Notes: generated by a model not told the origin, from the sequence alone. A stretch of 64,000 nucleotides of DNA from Bacillus aquiflavi (GCF_019915265.1 NZ_CP082780.1:1488001-1552000), one strand, 5' to 3'. Positions 9,562 through 19,667 are shown, counted from the first letter of the stretch. A program made the numbers and translations.

Positions 9562-9861
9562 ATGAAGGAGTTAATAAATAAAGCGTTTTCAATCGGATTA
9601 GGTCTCGCCGTAGCAAGTAAAGAACAAGTTGAGAAGTTAGTTGATGAACTTGTAAAAAAAGGTGAAATAAAAAAGTCTGAATCAAATCAATATGTAGAGG
9701 AACTTGTACAAAAGGGAAATATGGCAAGAGAAGAAATTTCTCAAATCGTCGAAGAACGTACTAGACAATTGATTCAGTCATTAAATATTGCAACAAAGGA
9801 CGAGATTAAAGAATTGAAAGAACGAATTATCGAGCTTGAGAAGTCAAAAGAAAATCTTTAA
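9562..9861 (+). CDS. Phasin-like coiled-coil protein upstream of AarF kinase
   Basis: About 99 residues, highly charged and helical, beginning MKELINKAFSIGLGLAVASK. The rest is predicted coiled coil. Proteins of this type are often annotated as phasin family or PHA synthesis regulator and commonly sit before an ABC1/AarF kinase gene, as here (30 bases). I use ATG 9562 because AAGGAGG ends eleven bases before it; the upstream TTG at 9553 is too close to that site. Function is inferred only from the conserved pairing. Confidence 0.75.
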   Translation: MKELINKAFSIGLGLAVASKEQVEKLVDELVKKGEIKKSESNQYVEELVQKGNMAREEISQIVEERTRQLIQSLNIATKDEIKELKERIIELEKSKENL

Positions 9862-9891
9862 ACTGTAAAGATTATTGTGAGGTGGGGGGAC

Positions 9892-11547
9892 GTGATCGGG
9901 AAACGGCTAAGGCATCTCCAACGTTATCAAGAAATTATTAACGCTTTTATTAAAAATGGCTTTTCATACGTAGTAAAAGAGCTTGGTTTATTAGAAATGT
10001 TTTCGATTAGAAAGAAATGGTCCTCTGTCAAACAAAGAAATCACCGTACACGAGGCGAACGGATACGCTGTTTTTTAGAGGATCTTGGTCCTTCATTTGT
10101 AAAATTAGGTCAAATGGCCAGTATCCGGCCTGATCTAGTGCCAGAAGACATTATTAAGGAGCTTGAAAAACTACAAGATAGTGTTCCTCCATTTTCATTT
10201 GCAGAGGTAAAACAAATTTTAGAAGAAGAATTGGGAAGAAATATAGAAGAGCTTTTTGTGGAATTTGACAAAAACCCACTTGCAGCTGCTTCCATTGGAC
10301 AAGTTCATTATGCTATCTTGCCTTCAAATCAACCAGTTGCGGTAAAAATTCAACGTCCTAATATGAAAGGAATAGTTGAAACTGATTTGGAGATTATAGC
10401 TGATTTAGCTCGGTTGGCGGAAAATAAATTTGAGTGGGCTGCTAGACATAAATTGTCTGAGCTTGTTGAAGAGCTATCTATTTCAATGCGTAAGGAATTG
10501 GATTATGAAAATGAAGGAAGGAATGCAGAAAAGCTGGCGCATCATTTCTCTCATGATGAGCAAATTGTTGTTCCAAACATTTATTGGGAGTACACGACGA
10601 AGAAGGTTTTAACCTCTGATTTTATTTCAGGGATTAAAATAAGCCATGTTGACAAGCTGAATGAGCAGGAACAGGATTGTAAAGAGATCGCAATCAGACT
10701 TGCTCATGCTTTTCTAAAGCAGATATTAATCGACGGGTTTTTTCATGGAGACCCGCATCCAGGAAATATAATTGTCCTTCCGAATGGGGCTCTTGGCCTG
10801 CTTGATTTTGGTGTGATGGGGAAAATTGATTCAGACATGAAATATCATTTCACATCATTAGTCATAGCAATGCAGCGACAAAGTACAGATGGGGTTATGA
10901 AGGCTATTTCTCAAATGGGCCTCATACCTCATGATATAAATATGGTTGCTTTTCGTGCAGATGTAGATGATTTACGAGAAAAATATTACCGCATTCCTTT
11001 TAGTAAAATTCGTTTCGGTGAAGTGATGAAAGAGTTATTTTCGATTAGTTTTAAATATAAAATTCATTTTCCGGCTGATCTTAGCTTATTGGGCAAGTCA
11101 CTGTTAACGGTAGAAGGGATTGTTGAACGTTTGAATCCAAATTTAAATATGGTTAAAATAGCAGAACCTTTCGGAAAGCAATTATTAAAGGACCGCTATT
11201 CGCCAAAAAGCATTTCGCAGCGAATTTGGAGCAGCACATCCGAATTTGTGCAATGGTTCGTTCGTTTTCCAGAATATTTTCAAGATATGATGCAAAAAGG
11301 AAAATTTCGCTTTGAAGTTACTATTCCACAGCTAGAGTCAATTTTGGCAAAGATGGATAGGATCGGGAGACGTGTTTCAAACAGTATTGTCTTGTTATCG
11401 TTTAGTATTATTATTGCTAGTCTCGTTATTAGTATCGCACTTCTAGATAAAACAGCATTTATATCGACATTTCCAATTATTGAAATTGGACTTATCGCAA
11501 CAATATTTATCGTCATTTTGCTTCTTTATTTAATTTTTAGATCATAG
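9892..11547 (+). CDS. AarF/ABC1/UbiB family atypical kinase
   Basis: About 551 residues starting at GTG 9892 (MIGKRLRHLQRYQEI) with GAGGTGG in front. Features are the KxGQ motif (VKLGQMASIRPDLVP), an Ala-rich nucleotide loop (AAASIGQVH), catalytic lysine AVKIQRP, HGDPHPGN and metal-binding DFGVMGK, then two C-terminal membrane helices (about 500-550). The UbiB/ADCK family uses ATP at the membrane to support isoprenoid quinone synthesis or lipid handling; in menaquinone-using Bacillaceae the exact task is unknown. It is probably co-transcribed with the coiled-coil gene before it. Confidence 0.9.
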   Translation: MIGKRLRHLQRYQEIINAFIKNGFSYVVKELGLLEMFSIRKKWSSVKQRNHRTRGERIRCFLEDLGPSFVKLGQMASIRPDLVPEDIIKELEKLQDSVPPFSFAEVKQILEEELGRNIEELFVEFDKNPLAAASIGQVHYAILPSNQPVAVKIQRPNMKGIVETDLEIIADLARLAENKFEWAARHKLSELVEELSISMRKELDYENEGRNAEKLAHHFSHDEQIVVPNIYWEYTTKKVLTSDFISGIKISHVDKLNEQEQDCKEIAIRLAHAFLKQILIDGFFHGDPHPGNIIVLPNGALGLLDFGVMGKIDSDMKYHFTSLVIAMQRQSTDGVMKAISQMGLIPHDINMVAFRADVDDLREKYYRIPFSKIRFGEVMKELFSISFKYKIHFPADLSLLGKSLLTVEGIVERLNPNLNMVKIAEPFGKQLLKDRYSPKSISQRIWSSTSEFVQWFVRFPEYFQDMMQKGKFRFEVTIPQLESILAKMDRIGRRVSNSIVLLSFSIIIASLVISIALLDKTAFISTFPIIEIGLIATIFIVILLLYLIFRS

Positions 11548-11680
11548 CTTTCATTTAAAGTCGTCCTTGAATGATTTCGTTCGGGGACTGACTTTTTTAA
11601 TTTAGTTCAATATTTCTAATGTAATGTAAAATAGTGTAATATAGTAATATATATGATTACAAGTAAAGGTAAGGAGAGAC

Positions 11681-13757
11681 ATGGAAAGATTACAAAAATA
11701 TAAAGAAGCAATTAGACTTTTTTGGAGGAAAAGACATTTAACACAAATTTTATTACTTATTTTTTCTTCAGCTGTCTTGTTTCTATTACTTTATTTTGGT
11801 TACCATGCGGTTACAGCGAATGTTCAATCTTTAAAAGACGGATTAGCTCAATCGACAATTATTTATGATAAAGATGGCGATGTTGCTAGTAAAGTTTCTG
11901 TAAATATGAAAGAAACGATCAAAAATTACAGATATACCTAAACATGTACAAAATGCAGTTATTGCGATAGAGGATCATCGCTTTTATGAACATAACGGCT
12001 TTGATATTAAAGGAATGGCTCGGGCTTTTTTAAAAAATATATTCGCTGGTAGAATTACTGGCGGCGGAAGTACGCTCACACAGCAGCTGACGAAAAATGC
12101 GTTATTATCTCCTGAAAAAACATATAAACGAAAAGTAGAAGAACTTTTTTTAGCAGTCGAAATTGAAAAAAACTATTCAAAAGATGAAATTTTACAAATG
12201 TATTTAAATCAAGTTTATTTTGGCAGCGGTGCGTGGGGAATTGATAGTGCAGCACAAAAATATTTCGCTAAAGAGGTTTCAGAACTGACAATTAGTGAGG
12301 CAGCCCTTCTTGCTGGACTGTTGAAGTCTCCATCTGCCTTAGATCCATTCAAACATTATGAACGGGCAATCGAGCGGCGAGATGTTGTTTTAGGGCAAAT
12401 GAAAGAGTATGATCTTATTACAAAAGATCAATATGAAAAAGCTAAAAAAGAAAAAATTGTGTTAAAAGATGGAGGCAGTAATTTTGCAAAAGGGAAATAT
12501 CCATATTACGTCGACGCTGTTTTAGACGAAGCGATTAATAAATATGGATTAACACAAGATGAAATTGTTACTAGAGGATATCAAATTTATACAGAGATGG
12601 ATCAAAACTTACAGGTTTCTATTGAAAAAGTGTACGAACGAGATTCTCTTTTTCCTAAAGGAAGGAGAGATGCGATTGTTCAAAGTGGAGCAGTATTACT
12701 TGATCCAGAAACAGGTGGAGTGAGGGGATTAGTTGGGGGAAGAGGGACCCATGTTTTTCGTGGCTTTAATCGAGCCACACATCTTAAAGCGCAGCCAGGT
12801 TCAACATTAAAACCTCTCGCTGTATATGCACCGGCGCTTGAGGAAGGATACACGATCAATTCAATGCTAGTTGATGAACCAATGTCATTTGGTTCATATC
12901 AGCCTGAAAATTTCTCTAAAAGTTACCAAGGAGAGGTTCCAATGTATAAAGCATTGGAAGACTCCCTTAATATACCTGCTGTTTGGCTTTTAAATGAGAT
13001 TGGAATTGATAAAGGTATGGACGCCCTTAAGCGATTTGGGATTCCCCTCGAAGAAGAAGATGCAAATTTAAGTATAGGGCTGGGGGGAATGCATAAAGGG
13101 GTTTCACCACTTGAATTGGCAGAAGCATACTCTGTATTTCCTAATAACGGTAAGCGACAGGAAAGTCATCTCATTACAAAAATTATTGGACCGACAGGAA
13201 ATATAATTGCTGAACATAAACAAAGGACGGTAAAAGTAACATCTAAAGCTGTAACGAAAAAGATGACGTCAATGCTTTTAAATGTAGTTGAAACCGGTAC
13301 TGGGCAAGGAACGAGAATTCCTGGAGTAGAAATAGCAGGAAAAACAGGATCAACTCAACTGCCTTACAATGATATAAATGGAACGAAAGATCAATGGTTT
13401 GTAGGATATACTCCGAACCTTGTCGGAGCTGTTTGGATTGGCTATGATAAGACAGATCGGGACCATTATTTGCCAAGCAGAGGTTCAGATAACGTTGTTC
13501 CCATTTTTAAAGCGATGATGGAGCAAGCTGTTCAATATATTGAACCACGTGAGTTTGAAGTTGCCTCTGTCAATAACGGACTAGAGAAGGATAGCACTGA
13601 GTCTATTCAAAAAGCAAAGCAACAGTTAAAAGAGAAAACAGAAGAGCTTAAAGAAGAATCAGGAAAATGGAAGGAGAAAATTAACAAAGGAATCAACAAG
13701 CTAGAAGATATTGGAGGAAAGGTGAAAGAAAAAATCAACGTTTTTATTAATGAATAA
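11681..13757 (+). pseudogene. Class A penicillin-binding protein (PBP1A family), one-base frameshift
   Basis: The N-terminal part (from ATG 11681: cytoplasmic stretch, membrane helix about 27-47) and the main part read in different frames. Removing one A from the A5 run at 11921-11925 restores a continuous protein of about 690 residues, including VAIEDHRFYEH with the glycosyltransferase glutamate. The transpeptidase domain has GSTLKPLAVY (active Ser and Lys), SLN and KTGST. The tail from about residue 630 is a charged helix. The length fits PbpF/PbpG-type enzymes. It would polymerise and cross-link peptidoglycan. With the frameshift, glycosyltransferase function is lost; a base-calling error is a real possibility. 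Confidence 0.88.
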
Positions 13758-13765
13758 TAATGAAT

Positions 13766-13805
13766 GGAGAACAACTTTCAGATTATGTTCTCCCATTTTT
13801 TTATA
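13766..13805 (+). terminator. Terminator after the PBP gene
   Basis: GGAGAACA (13766-13773) pairs with TGTTCTCC (13786-13793), followed by CATTTTTTTA. Confidence 0.85.
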
Positions 13806-13921
13806 TGGAGAAATGATTTTAAGCTTGAAAGAAACGAAGGTTACGTTCATGTTGGAGGCTTTTCACTTGATAAATAATTAACGGTTTCTTGTGTTTCAAA
13901 AAGTTCAACGCGAAAGCTATC

Positions 13922-14173
13922 TCATTTTTTATCAGTCTGATTTAACCGTTCATCGATTTTTGTTTCTAGTTTGTCCATTTTTGTCTCAACTTTATCTATC
14001 TTTATTTCTATTTTATTCATTTTTTTATCAAGTAAGTCTCGATGATCTTCAAGTCCGTCCATTCGATTTTCAATTTTTATTAATTTGCGCATCTATTTTT
14101 ACTGTCATTCATTAAATTTATGATCAATATGTGCTGAATGTAGTTTCAATGCGTGAATCCCTGATTGTTCCAA
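13922..14173 (-). pseudogene. Small coiled-coil protein with two compensating frameshifts
   Basis: On the minus strand AGAAGGAG precedes TTG 14173 (EQSGIHALKLHSAHIDHKFNE). The product continues in the next frame as MTVKIDAQINK and then returns to the first frame as IENRMDGLEDHRDLLDKK followed by repeated KxxKxDKxE heptads ending at 13922. One base is missing near 14104-14113, and one T too many lies in the T5 run at 14074-14078. Together they make a coiled-coil protein of about 83 residues of unknown function. Either two homopolymer errors or a decayed gene. Confidence 0.5.
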
Positions 14174-14311
14174 TTTTATCATCTCCTTCTAAGAAAGAAT
14201 GATAGTCGATAAATTTACGAATGAAAAGATAAACAACATCATTTTTTTTGTTTTATACTAGAAACAGAATCATGATTTTATTTTTAACGATTGAAAGGGG
14301 TAACATTAGAA

Positions 14312-15112
14312 ATGACCATTTATAGAGCCTTAACGATTGCGGGTTCTGCTGCTCGAGGCGGAGCAGGGATTCAAGCAGACATTAAAACATTTCAAGAACG
14401 AGATGTTTTTGGAATGAGTGCGATTACAGCGATTGTTGCACCTCATCCAATAACTAGGAGTGGGATTTTTCCACAATCGATAGAAGCAATAGAAGCTCAG
14501 TATTACACTGCAGTAAACGATATTGGTATTGATGCATTAAAAACTGGGATGTTATTTTCTGAAGAAGTGATTTTAAGAGTAGCCGAGCTTTTAGAAGAAA
14601 AGAAATTTGAAAATCTTGTCGTGGACCCAGTGATTATCGGAAAAATGGGATCGCAATTACTTAAAGATGATGCGGTTAATGCCATGAAGGAGAAACTATT
14701 CCCTTTAGCGAAAATGATTACGCCGAATATGCCTGAAGCGGCAAAACTATTAAATATATTGGAACTAAAATCGATTAATGACATGAAAGAAGCGGCAATT
14801 GAACTCCATAAGCTAGGCCCTCATTATGTGCTTATAAAAGGAGGGCGATTAAAAGGACCTGCAATTGATATTTTATATGATGGCAACACATTTGAAATGT
14901 TCGAAGCAGAACGGATTGATACAATCAATACAAATGGCGCAGGCTGTACATACTCAGCGGCAATTACGGCTGAATTAGCTAAGGGAAAATCTGTTCATGA
15001 AGCAGTGAAAATTGCCAAGGACTTCATTACAGTTGCTATTCGACATTCGTTATCTTTTAAAGATCAAGTTGGACCAACAAATCATTCTGCCTATCGAAAA
15101 TATAATCATTAA
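14312..15112 (+). CDS. Pyridoxine/hydroxymethylpyrimidine kinase (PdxK/ThiD family)
   Basis: 266 residues of the ribokinase fold, closest in pattern to the PdxK of Bacillus (AIEA, FITVAIRHS, VGPTNHSA endings). ATG 14312 is chosen because GAAAGGGG lies eleven bases upstream. Two sites differ from the usual pattern. The substrate loop reads GSAARGGAGIQAD where GSDSSGGAGIQAD is normal, and the catalytic loop is NGAGCTYSA, with Asn for the usual His. The lid segment DPVIIGKMGS lacks the lid cysteine of pyridoxal-type enzymes. It probably phosphorylates vitamin B6 forms or HMP; which one is open. Confidence 0.8.
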   Translation: MTIYRALTIAGSAARGGAGIQADIKTFQERDVFGMSAITAIVAPHPITRSGIFPQSIEAIEAQYYTAVNDIGIDALKTGMLFSEEVILRVAELLEEKKFENLVVDPVIIGKMGSQLLKDDAVNAMKEKLFPLAKMITPNMPEAAKLLNILELKSINDMKEAAIELHKLGPHYVLIKGGRLKGPAIDILYDGNTFEMFEAERIDTINTNGAGCTYSAAITAELAKGKSVHEAVKIAKDFITVAIRHSLSFKDQVGPTNHSAYRKYNH

Positions 15113-15118
15113 ACGTTC

Positions 15119-15142
15119 CCTCTCACTTTTTAAAGTGAGAGG
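15119..15142. terminator. Bidirectional terminator between converging genes
   Basis: CCTCTCACTTT pairs perfectly with AAAGTGAGAGG around a two-base turn. It lies between the convergent kinase gene and two-component operon. Confidence 0.85.
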
Positions 15143-15155
15143 TCTTATATGGATG

Positions 15156-16535
15156 CTATAACATCGGAAGTGAGACCGTAAATGTAGTCCCTTCGCCCTT
15201 TGTACTATTCACTTTAATGTGTCCGTCATGAAGTTTCATAATAGACGATACAATGGATAAGCCTAAACCTGTCCCATCAACTTTTCGAGTTCTTGCAGAA
15301 TCCACTCGATAAAATCGGTCAAAAATTCGGTCGATTTCATCGTCAGATAGACCTATACCAGTATCTTGAAAAGAAATTTCGATTGTATGGACTTTCTCTT
15401 TAACTGATATATGAATGCTGCCATTCTTTTTATTATATTTAATCGCATTTGTTATTAAATTATCCCATACTGTATAAAGGAGGGAGGAATCACCAATGAC
15501 ATAAGTATCCGGCAATGAATAACTAATCATCATCCCTTTTTCGCTTAAGGTCCATTGATAATTTAAAATAATTTCTTTCAACTGTTTTGAAACATTAAAT
15601 TCTTTTTTCTTTATTACACCTTCATTACGATGAAGGGAGGCGAGCAGCAAGAGCTGCTTCGTTAAATTAGATAATCTTGTAATTTCGTTTTGAATGACGG
15701 AAATATAATTTTTTTTTTCTTCTGCTGTTATTGAATTTTTTTCAAGTAAAGCTGTATACCCTTTAATATTGGATAGTGGTGATTGAATATCGTGAGAAAT
15801 ATTTGAAATAAATTCATTTTTCATATCATCTAAACGCTCGAGTTTCTTTGCCATATAATTAAAGCTATTCGCTAATTCACCTAGCTCATCATCACGGTCA
15901 ATATCGAGTTTGATCGAAAAATGACCTTGAGATAGATCTTTTGTAGCCGATGTTAATTTTGAAATTGGCTTCACTAAAAATTTTGTGCTGATCGCTACTA
16001 AAACAATACTTAAAATAATTGTTAATCCTAAAAGCCAACCGAATAAAACGTGCATTTCATTAAAAAGAAGTTTTATATCAGGACGAATAAAAAGGGCGTA
16101 GTGGCGACCTTCATTTTGTAAAGGGACTCCAATTGTTTTTTTTAATTCATTTGCAAAAAAACCTGTAACAAACGTTTCTTGGGGAAATAGAGCGATTCCG
16201 TGATAGATATCACCATTTAATTCCTTTTTTTTTGTAGAAGAAGGGAGATGGGTGTCTCTAAACGCTTCTCCGTAAAATACGCCTTTTCCTGTTTCATCTG
16301 CTAAATACAACTGATAACCAATAGATGAAATGCTTTGTAAATATTGATCTAAGTTTATATTTTCGTGACTATTTATATAGTCAACGATTTGTAAAGCGAT
16401 TTTTGTGTTTTTTTCATCATTGTATGGCTTTAACTTTTGTTGATAATAAGTATTTGAAATGATAAATGAAATGAGTCCGCTAGCGAGCATAATTGTAATT
16501 GTTGTAAGCGCAAATTTAGTATAAAGCGATTTCAT
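15156..16535 (-). CDS. Sensor histidine kinase, HAMP/HisKA class
   Basis: 459 residues: membrane helix (about 7-28), extracytoplasmic sensor region (30-165), second helix (166-188), HAMP linker (190-240), HisKA box NISHDIQSPLSNIKG with the phosphorylated His, and HATPase domain with NAIKYN, DTGIGL and GTGLGLS. It overlaps the response regulator gene by four bases. The sensor region matches no domain I recognise, so the stimulus is unknown; the CssS/ResE-like overall layout suggests an envelope signal. Confidence 0.9.
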   Translation of the reverse strand: MKSLYTKFALTTITIMLASGLISFIISNTYYQQKLKPYNDEKNTKIALQIVDYINSHENINLDQYLQSISSIGYQLYLADETGKGVFYGEAFRDTHLPSSTKKKELNGDIYHGIALFPQETFVTGFFANELKKTIGVPLQNEGRHYALFIRPDIKLLFNEMHVLFGWLLGLTIILSIVLVAISTKFLVKPISKLTSATKDLSQGHFSIKLDIDRDDELGELANSFNYMAKKLERLDDMKNEFISNISHDIQSPLSNIKGYTALLEKNSITAEEKKNYISVIQNEITRLSNLTKQLLLLASLHRNEGVIKKKEFNVSKQLKEIILNYQWTLSEKGMMISYSLPDTYVIGDSSLLYTVWDNLITNAIKYNKKNGSIHISVKEKVHTIEISFQDTGIGLSDDEIDRIFDRFYRVDSARTRKVDGTGLGLSIVSSIMKLHDGHIKVNSTKGEGTTFTVSLPML

Positions 16536-17209
16536 TTTTGTTTTTCCTCCAAAAAATACCCTACTCCTCGTTTCGTTTTAATTCGGAAATCATCGGTTAA
16601 TGCTGAAAAGCGATCGCGCAACCGTTTTATATGTACATCAACTGTTCGCTCATCTCCTTTATAATCAACACCCCAAATTGCCTCAATTAGCTGATCTCGT
16701 GACAAAACTTGATTCGGGTGTGAGGCAAGGAAGTATAGCAGTTCAAATTCTTTTAGTGGCAGTAAAAATGCCTGATGACCAATGTGCACTTCATAACTTT
16801 TTTTGTTTATTTTAGTTGAACCGAGCTGAATGATTACTTCATTCGGTTTGTCATAACGACGAAGTAATGCCTTGATCCGAAAAAGAAGTTCTTTCGGTTC
16901 AAAAGGTTTGACAAGATAGTCATCTGTTCCTGATAAAAATCCTTTTTCCTTATCTTCTATTTGGGTTTTAGCTGTTAATAAAATAATGGGGATATTATAG
17001 TTCGTACGGATTTCTTTCGTAAGTTCAAATCCATCTACAATTGGCATCATAATATCAACAATCGCCAAATCACAGGTTTCATTCTCTAATATTTCTAAAG
17101 CCTTGAATCCATTTTCCGCCTCCAGTACGCGATAGCCTTCTTCATTTAAATAAACTTTTACTATGTTTCGAATATTTATATCATCATCTGCTACTAGGAT
17201 CTTTCTCAT
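16532..17209 (-). CDS. OmpR/PhoB-type response regulator
   Basis: 225 residues. The receiver keeps all key residues (VADDD, the acceptor Asp in AIVDIMMP, Thr in LLTAK and Lys in VKPFEP). The C-terminal winged helix ends with VRTVDVHIKRLRD-type DNA recognition (DERTVDVHIKRLRDRF) and KTKRGVGYFLEE. It is the first gene of a two-gene operon with the kinase. Targets are unknown; no export or resistance genes are next to it. Confidence 0.92.
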   Translation of the reverse strand: MRKILVADDDINIRNIVKVYLNEEGYRVLEAENGFKALEILENETCDLAIVDIMMPIVDGFELTKEIRTNYNIPIILLTAKTQIEDKEKGFLSGTDDYLVKPFEPKELLFRIKALLRRYDKPNEVIIQLGSTKINKKSYEVHIGHQAFLLPLKEFELLYFLASHPNQVLSRDQLIEAIWGVDYKGDERTVDVHIKRLRDRFSALTDDFRIKTKRGVGYFLEEKQK

Positions 17210-17386
17210 TACGATTCCTCCACTTCGTTATATGTTAACCTTTTCATACTTCTGTGATCCCTTTTAATCAACAAAAGCTTTCATTTTTATTTTAACAAAA
17301 AAGAGTATGTTACATCCTTTGTTACATAATAAACAAAAGAGGATTTCTAATAAAAAATTTAAAAACATTAGAGTGAGGTGTTTTAA

Positions 17387-17578
17387 TTGGGAGCAATAGA
17401 ACGAAATGGCTTTATCTTTGAACCGGAATACAGTGTAATCAGTCAAAAGGGTGCTATTCATGTATATCACAATGGAGAATTTATTGAGGAAATTAAGTTT
17501 GAATTTACAGGTCGATCTCCTAAACCAGATCAAATTGAAACATTCATTCATGAGTACTTTAGGAAAAATAACATTTGA
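17387..17578 (+). CDS. Small conserved protein, YbxH-like (DUF5370)
   Basis: 63 residues starting with TTG 17387 (MGAIERNGFIFEPEYSV), with GTGAGGTG seven bases upstream. The length and the GAIER...EPE start and Tyr-rich C-terminus recall YbxH of Bacillus subtilis, a protein of unknown role. It has no signal peptide or membrane helix. It sits divergently from the two-component operon and alone. Confidence 0.65.
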   Translation: MGAIERNGFIFEPEYSVISQKGAIHVYHNGEFIEEIKFEFTGRSPKPDQIETFIHEYFRKNNI

Positions 17579-17732
17579 ACGAATAACAACTATTTAACGA
17601 GCATTAAAAGGAGTAGATATATTTTGTGAATATTGTAATAATTATAAATTTATTTGCAGTATCTGTTATATAATGAGATAGAGTTTAAAAATGATAGGTT
17701 ATGGGCCTACTAGAATGAAAGGGTGAGGATGG

Positions 17733-18173
17733 ATGGCAGATAAAACAGGACTTGTTTTTGATTCTTTCAATTTTAAAATCGAACAGGGGAAAATAAAGGA
17801 ATTTGTTCAAGCAATCGGAGATTCAAACCCGATTTACTACCATGAAGAGGAGGCAAAAATGAGCGAGTTAGAGGGAATCCCTATGCCGCTTACATTTCCA
17901 ACAGTGATCGATATGTGGGGTGGGATGAATTTCAATAAACTAATCGAAATGCTTGAGCTTAATCCATTAAATTTTTTACATGGAGAACAAGAATATGAAT
18001 ATTTCTCAATGGTTTATGCGGGTGATATATTAACTGTCTTTCCCAAAGTTGTGCGTCATGTGACAAAAGCGGGGATGGACTTTATTACGATTGAAACATC
18101 ATATAGAAAAGATGACGAAACAGTTTTTATTTCCCGCTCAACAATTATTGAGCGCCATGGAGGTGGGAAATAA
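17733..18173 (+). CDS. MaoC/FAS1-like hydratase, subunit A type
   Basis: 146 residues with the hot-dog fold of FAS1-like dehydratases. The region AIGDSNPIYYHEEEA corresponds to the hydratase-2 motif, but the catalytic His is Tyr, as in the non-catalytic partner of two-subunit enzymes such as mycobacterial HadA. Its stop overlaps the start of the next gene (TAATG), so the two subunits are made together. It probably binds the acyl chain of a CoA thioester while the partner supplies catalysis. Confidence 0.8.
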   Translation: MADKTGLVFDSFNFKIEQGKIKEFVQAIGDSNPIYYHEEEAKMSELEGIPMPLTFPTVIDMWGGMNFNKLIEMLELNPLNFLHGEQEYEYFSMVYAGDILTVFPKVVRHVTKAGMDFITIETSYRKDDETVFISRSTIIERHGGGK

Positions 18174-18556
18174 TGACTGAATTAACACCAATCGTTAAAG
18201 AAAAGATTACCCATACGCAGCTAGTCAAATATGCCGGAGCATCTGGGGATTTTAATCCGATTCATACTGTCGTTCCTGTTGCTAATAAGGCAGGACTCAA
18301 CGATGTAATTGCCCACGGTATGCTTGTTATGGGTATGGCGGGGGAGGCGTTAACAAGATGGTTTAAAAGAGAGCAAATAAAAAAATTTCAAGTGCGATTT
18401 GCAAAAATGACCTTCCCTGGGGAAATTTTAACGATTAGCGGAAAATTAGAAGATCAATATGAAGAAAATAACGAAATATTTCAAAAAGGAAAGCTTCAAG
18501 TAGTGAATCAAGAAGGCGAGGTGAAATTGAAAGGGAAATTTACTATTATTCATTAA
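18173..18556 (+). CDS. MaoC-family hydratase, catalytic subunit
   Basis: 127 residues with the full hydratase-2 motif SGDFNPIH (Asp26 and His31 catalytic) and AHGMLVMGM. Paired with the upstream FAS1-like subunit it resembles HadAB and the enoyl-CoA hydratase 2 heterodimers. The expected reaction is reversible hydration of a trans-2-enoyl thioester to an (R)-3-hydroxyacyl thioester. It is followed by a racemase-like CoA enzyme, suggesting metabolism of branched or unusual acyl-CoAs. Confidence 0.83.
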   Translation: MTELTPIVKEKITHTQLVKYAGASGDFNPIHTVVPVANKAGLNDVIAHGMLVMGMAGEALTRWFKREQIKKFQVRFAKMTFPGEILTISGKLEDQYEENNEIFQKGKLQVVNQEGEVKLKGKFTIIH

Positions 18557-18620
18557 CACTGAGTGAAGTTCATCGGAAACAATTTAGTAGATTAAAAGAG
18601 AATGGGGGCTTTTTATACGT

Positions 18621-19667
18621 ATGTTAAATGGTATACGAGTACTAGATTTTTCCCAATACTTGCCTGGCCCATTTGCGTCGTTAAGACTAGCTGAAATGGG
18701 GGCAGAGGTCATTAAAATCGAACCTCCACATGGTGATCCAGCTCGCCAATTAAGTGAAGGAGTTGTCTTTAGAGCAAACAATCGAAACAAACAGAGCAAA
18801 ACATTTAATTTAAAAGATTCGCTAGAGAAAAATGAGTTGAAGAAATTGATTCAAACGGCTGATGTATTATTAGAGAGCTTTCGCCCTGGTGTCATGAAAA
18901 AACATGGGCTTAGCTATGAAGAGGTAAAAGCATTTCACCCTACTGTTATTTATTGTTCTTTGTCTGGATATGGACATGATAGTCCGCTTGCTCATCTTGG
19001 AAGTCATGATTTAAATTATATGGCATTAAGTGGAGTCCTTACGCATTTTTCCGATCATTCCGGAAGACCAGTTCATCCGACAACGACATTAGCGGATTTG
19101 GTCGGTGGTACAGTTGCATCAGAAGCGATATTAGCAGCGATCATAAAAAAACTGCGAACAGGTGATGGAGCTTATATTGATCTTGCAATTACAGATATGA
19201 TGGTTGGCTTGCAAACGAACCATGTTTTATACGAAAAAGAAAAGATATCAAAAAAGGGGATTCCGGAAATTGATGGTTCTAATATCTCTTACCATTTGTA
19301 CGAAACGAAAGATGGCCGTTACATATCCATTGCCGCATTAGAAATGAAATTTTGGAAAGAGTTTTGTATTTGGGCAGGAAAAGAAAGATGGATAGAAGCC
19401 CATTTAAGTGCTGCAAATGAAACAAATGCTGTTTATCATGAAGTAAAGGCGTTTTTTAAAACATACACATTTGAACAATGGCTGAAATTTTCAATGGAGG
19501 TGGATGCATGTCTAGCACCAGTTTTATCAATTGAAGAACTTCCGCATCACCCACACGTAAAAAAACGCGAATTAATTTTTGAGCCACAATGGGGAGATCG
19601 GCAAGTGAGGGTTACTCCGTTTAAAAACAGTCACACAAATAGACCGCCAATGCTTTCATCAAAATAA
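18621..19667 (+). CDS. CaiB/BaiF family protein, alpha-methylacyl-CoA racemase-like
   Basis: 348 residues. The class III CoA-transferase fold is shown by LDFSQYLPGPFASLRLAEMGAEV. The site GSHDLNYMALSG carries His129 instead of the nucleophilic Asp arrangement of transferases. With Asp159 (TLADLVGG) and Glu241 (ALEMKF) it matches the His/Asp/Glu set of alpha-methylacyl-CoA racemase. It would invert the configuration of 2-methylacyl-CoAs. It lies 64 bases after the MaoC pair in the same direction, so one operon for branched acyl-CoA handling is likely. Confidence 0.82.
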   Translation: MLNGIRVLDFSQYLPGPFASLRLAEMGAEVIKIEPPHGDPARQLSEGVVFRANNRNKQSKTFNLKDSLEKNELKKLIQTADVLLESFRPGVMKKHGLSYEEVKAFHPTVIYCSLSGYGHDSPLAHLGSHDLNYMALSGVLTHFSDHSGRPVHPTTTLADLVGGTVASEAILAAIIKKLRTGDGAYIDLAITDMMVGLQTNHVLYEKEKISKKGIPEIDGSNISYHLYETKDGRYISIAALEMKFWKEFCIWAGKERWIEAHLSAANETNAVYHEVKAFFKTYTFEQWLKFSMEVDACLAPVLSIEELPHHPHVKKRELIFEPQWGDRQVRVTPFKNSHTNRPPMLSSK

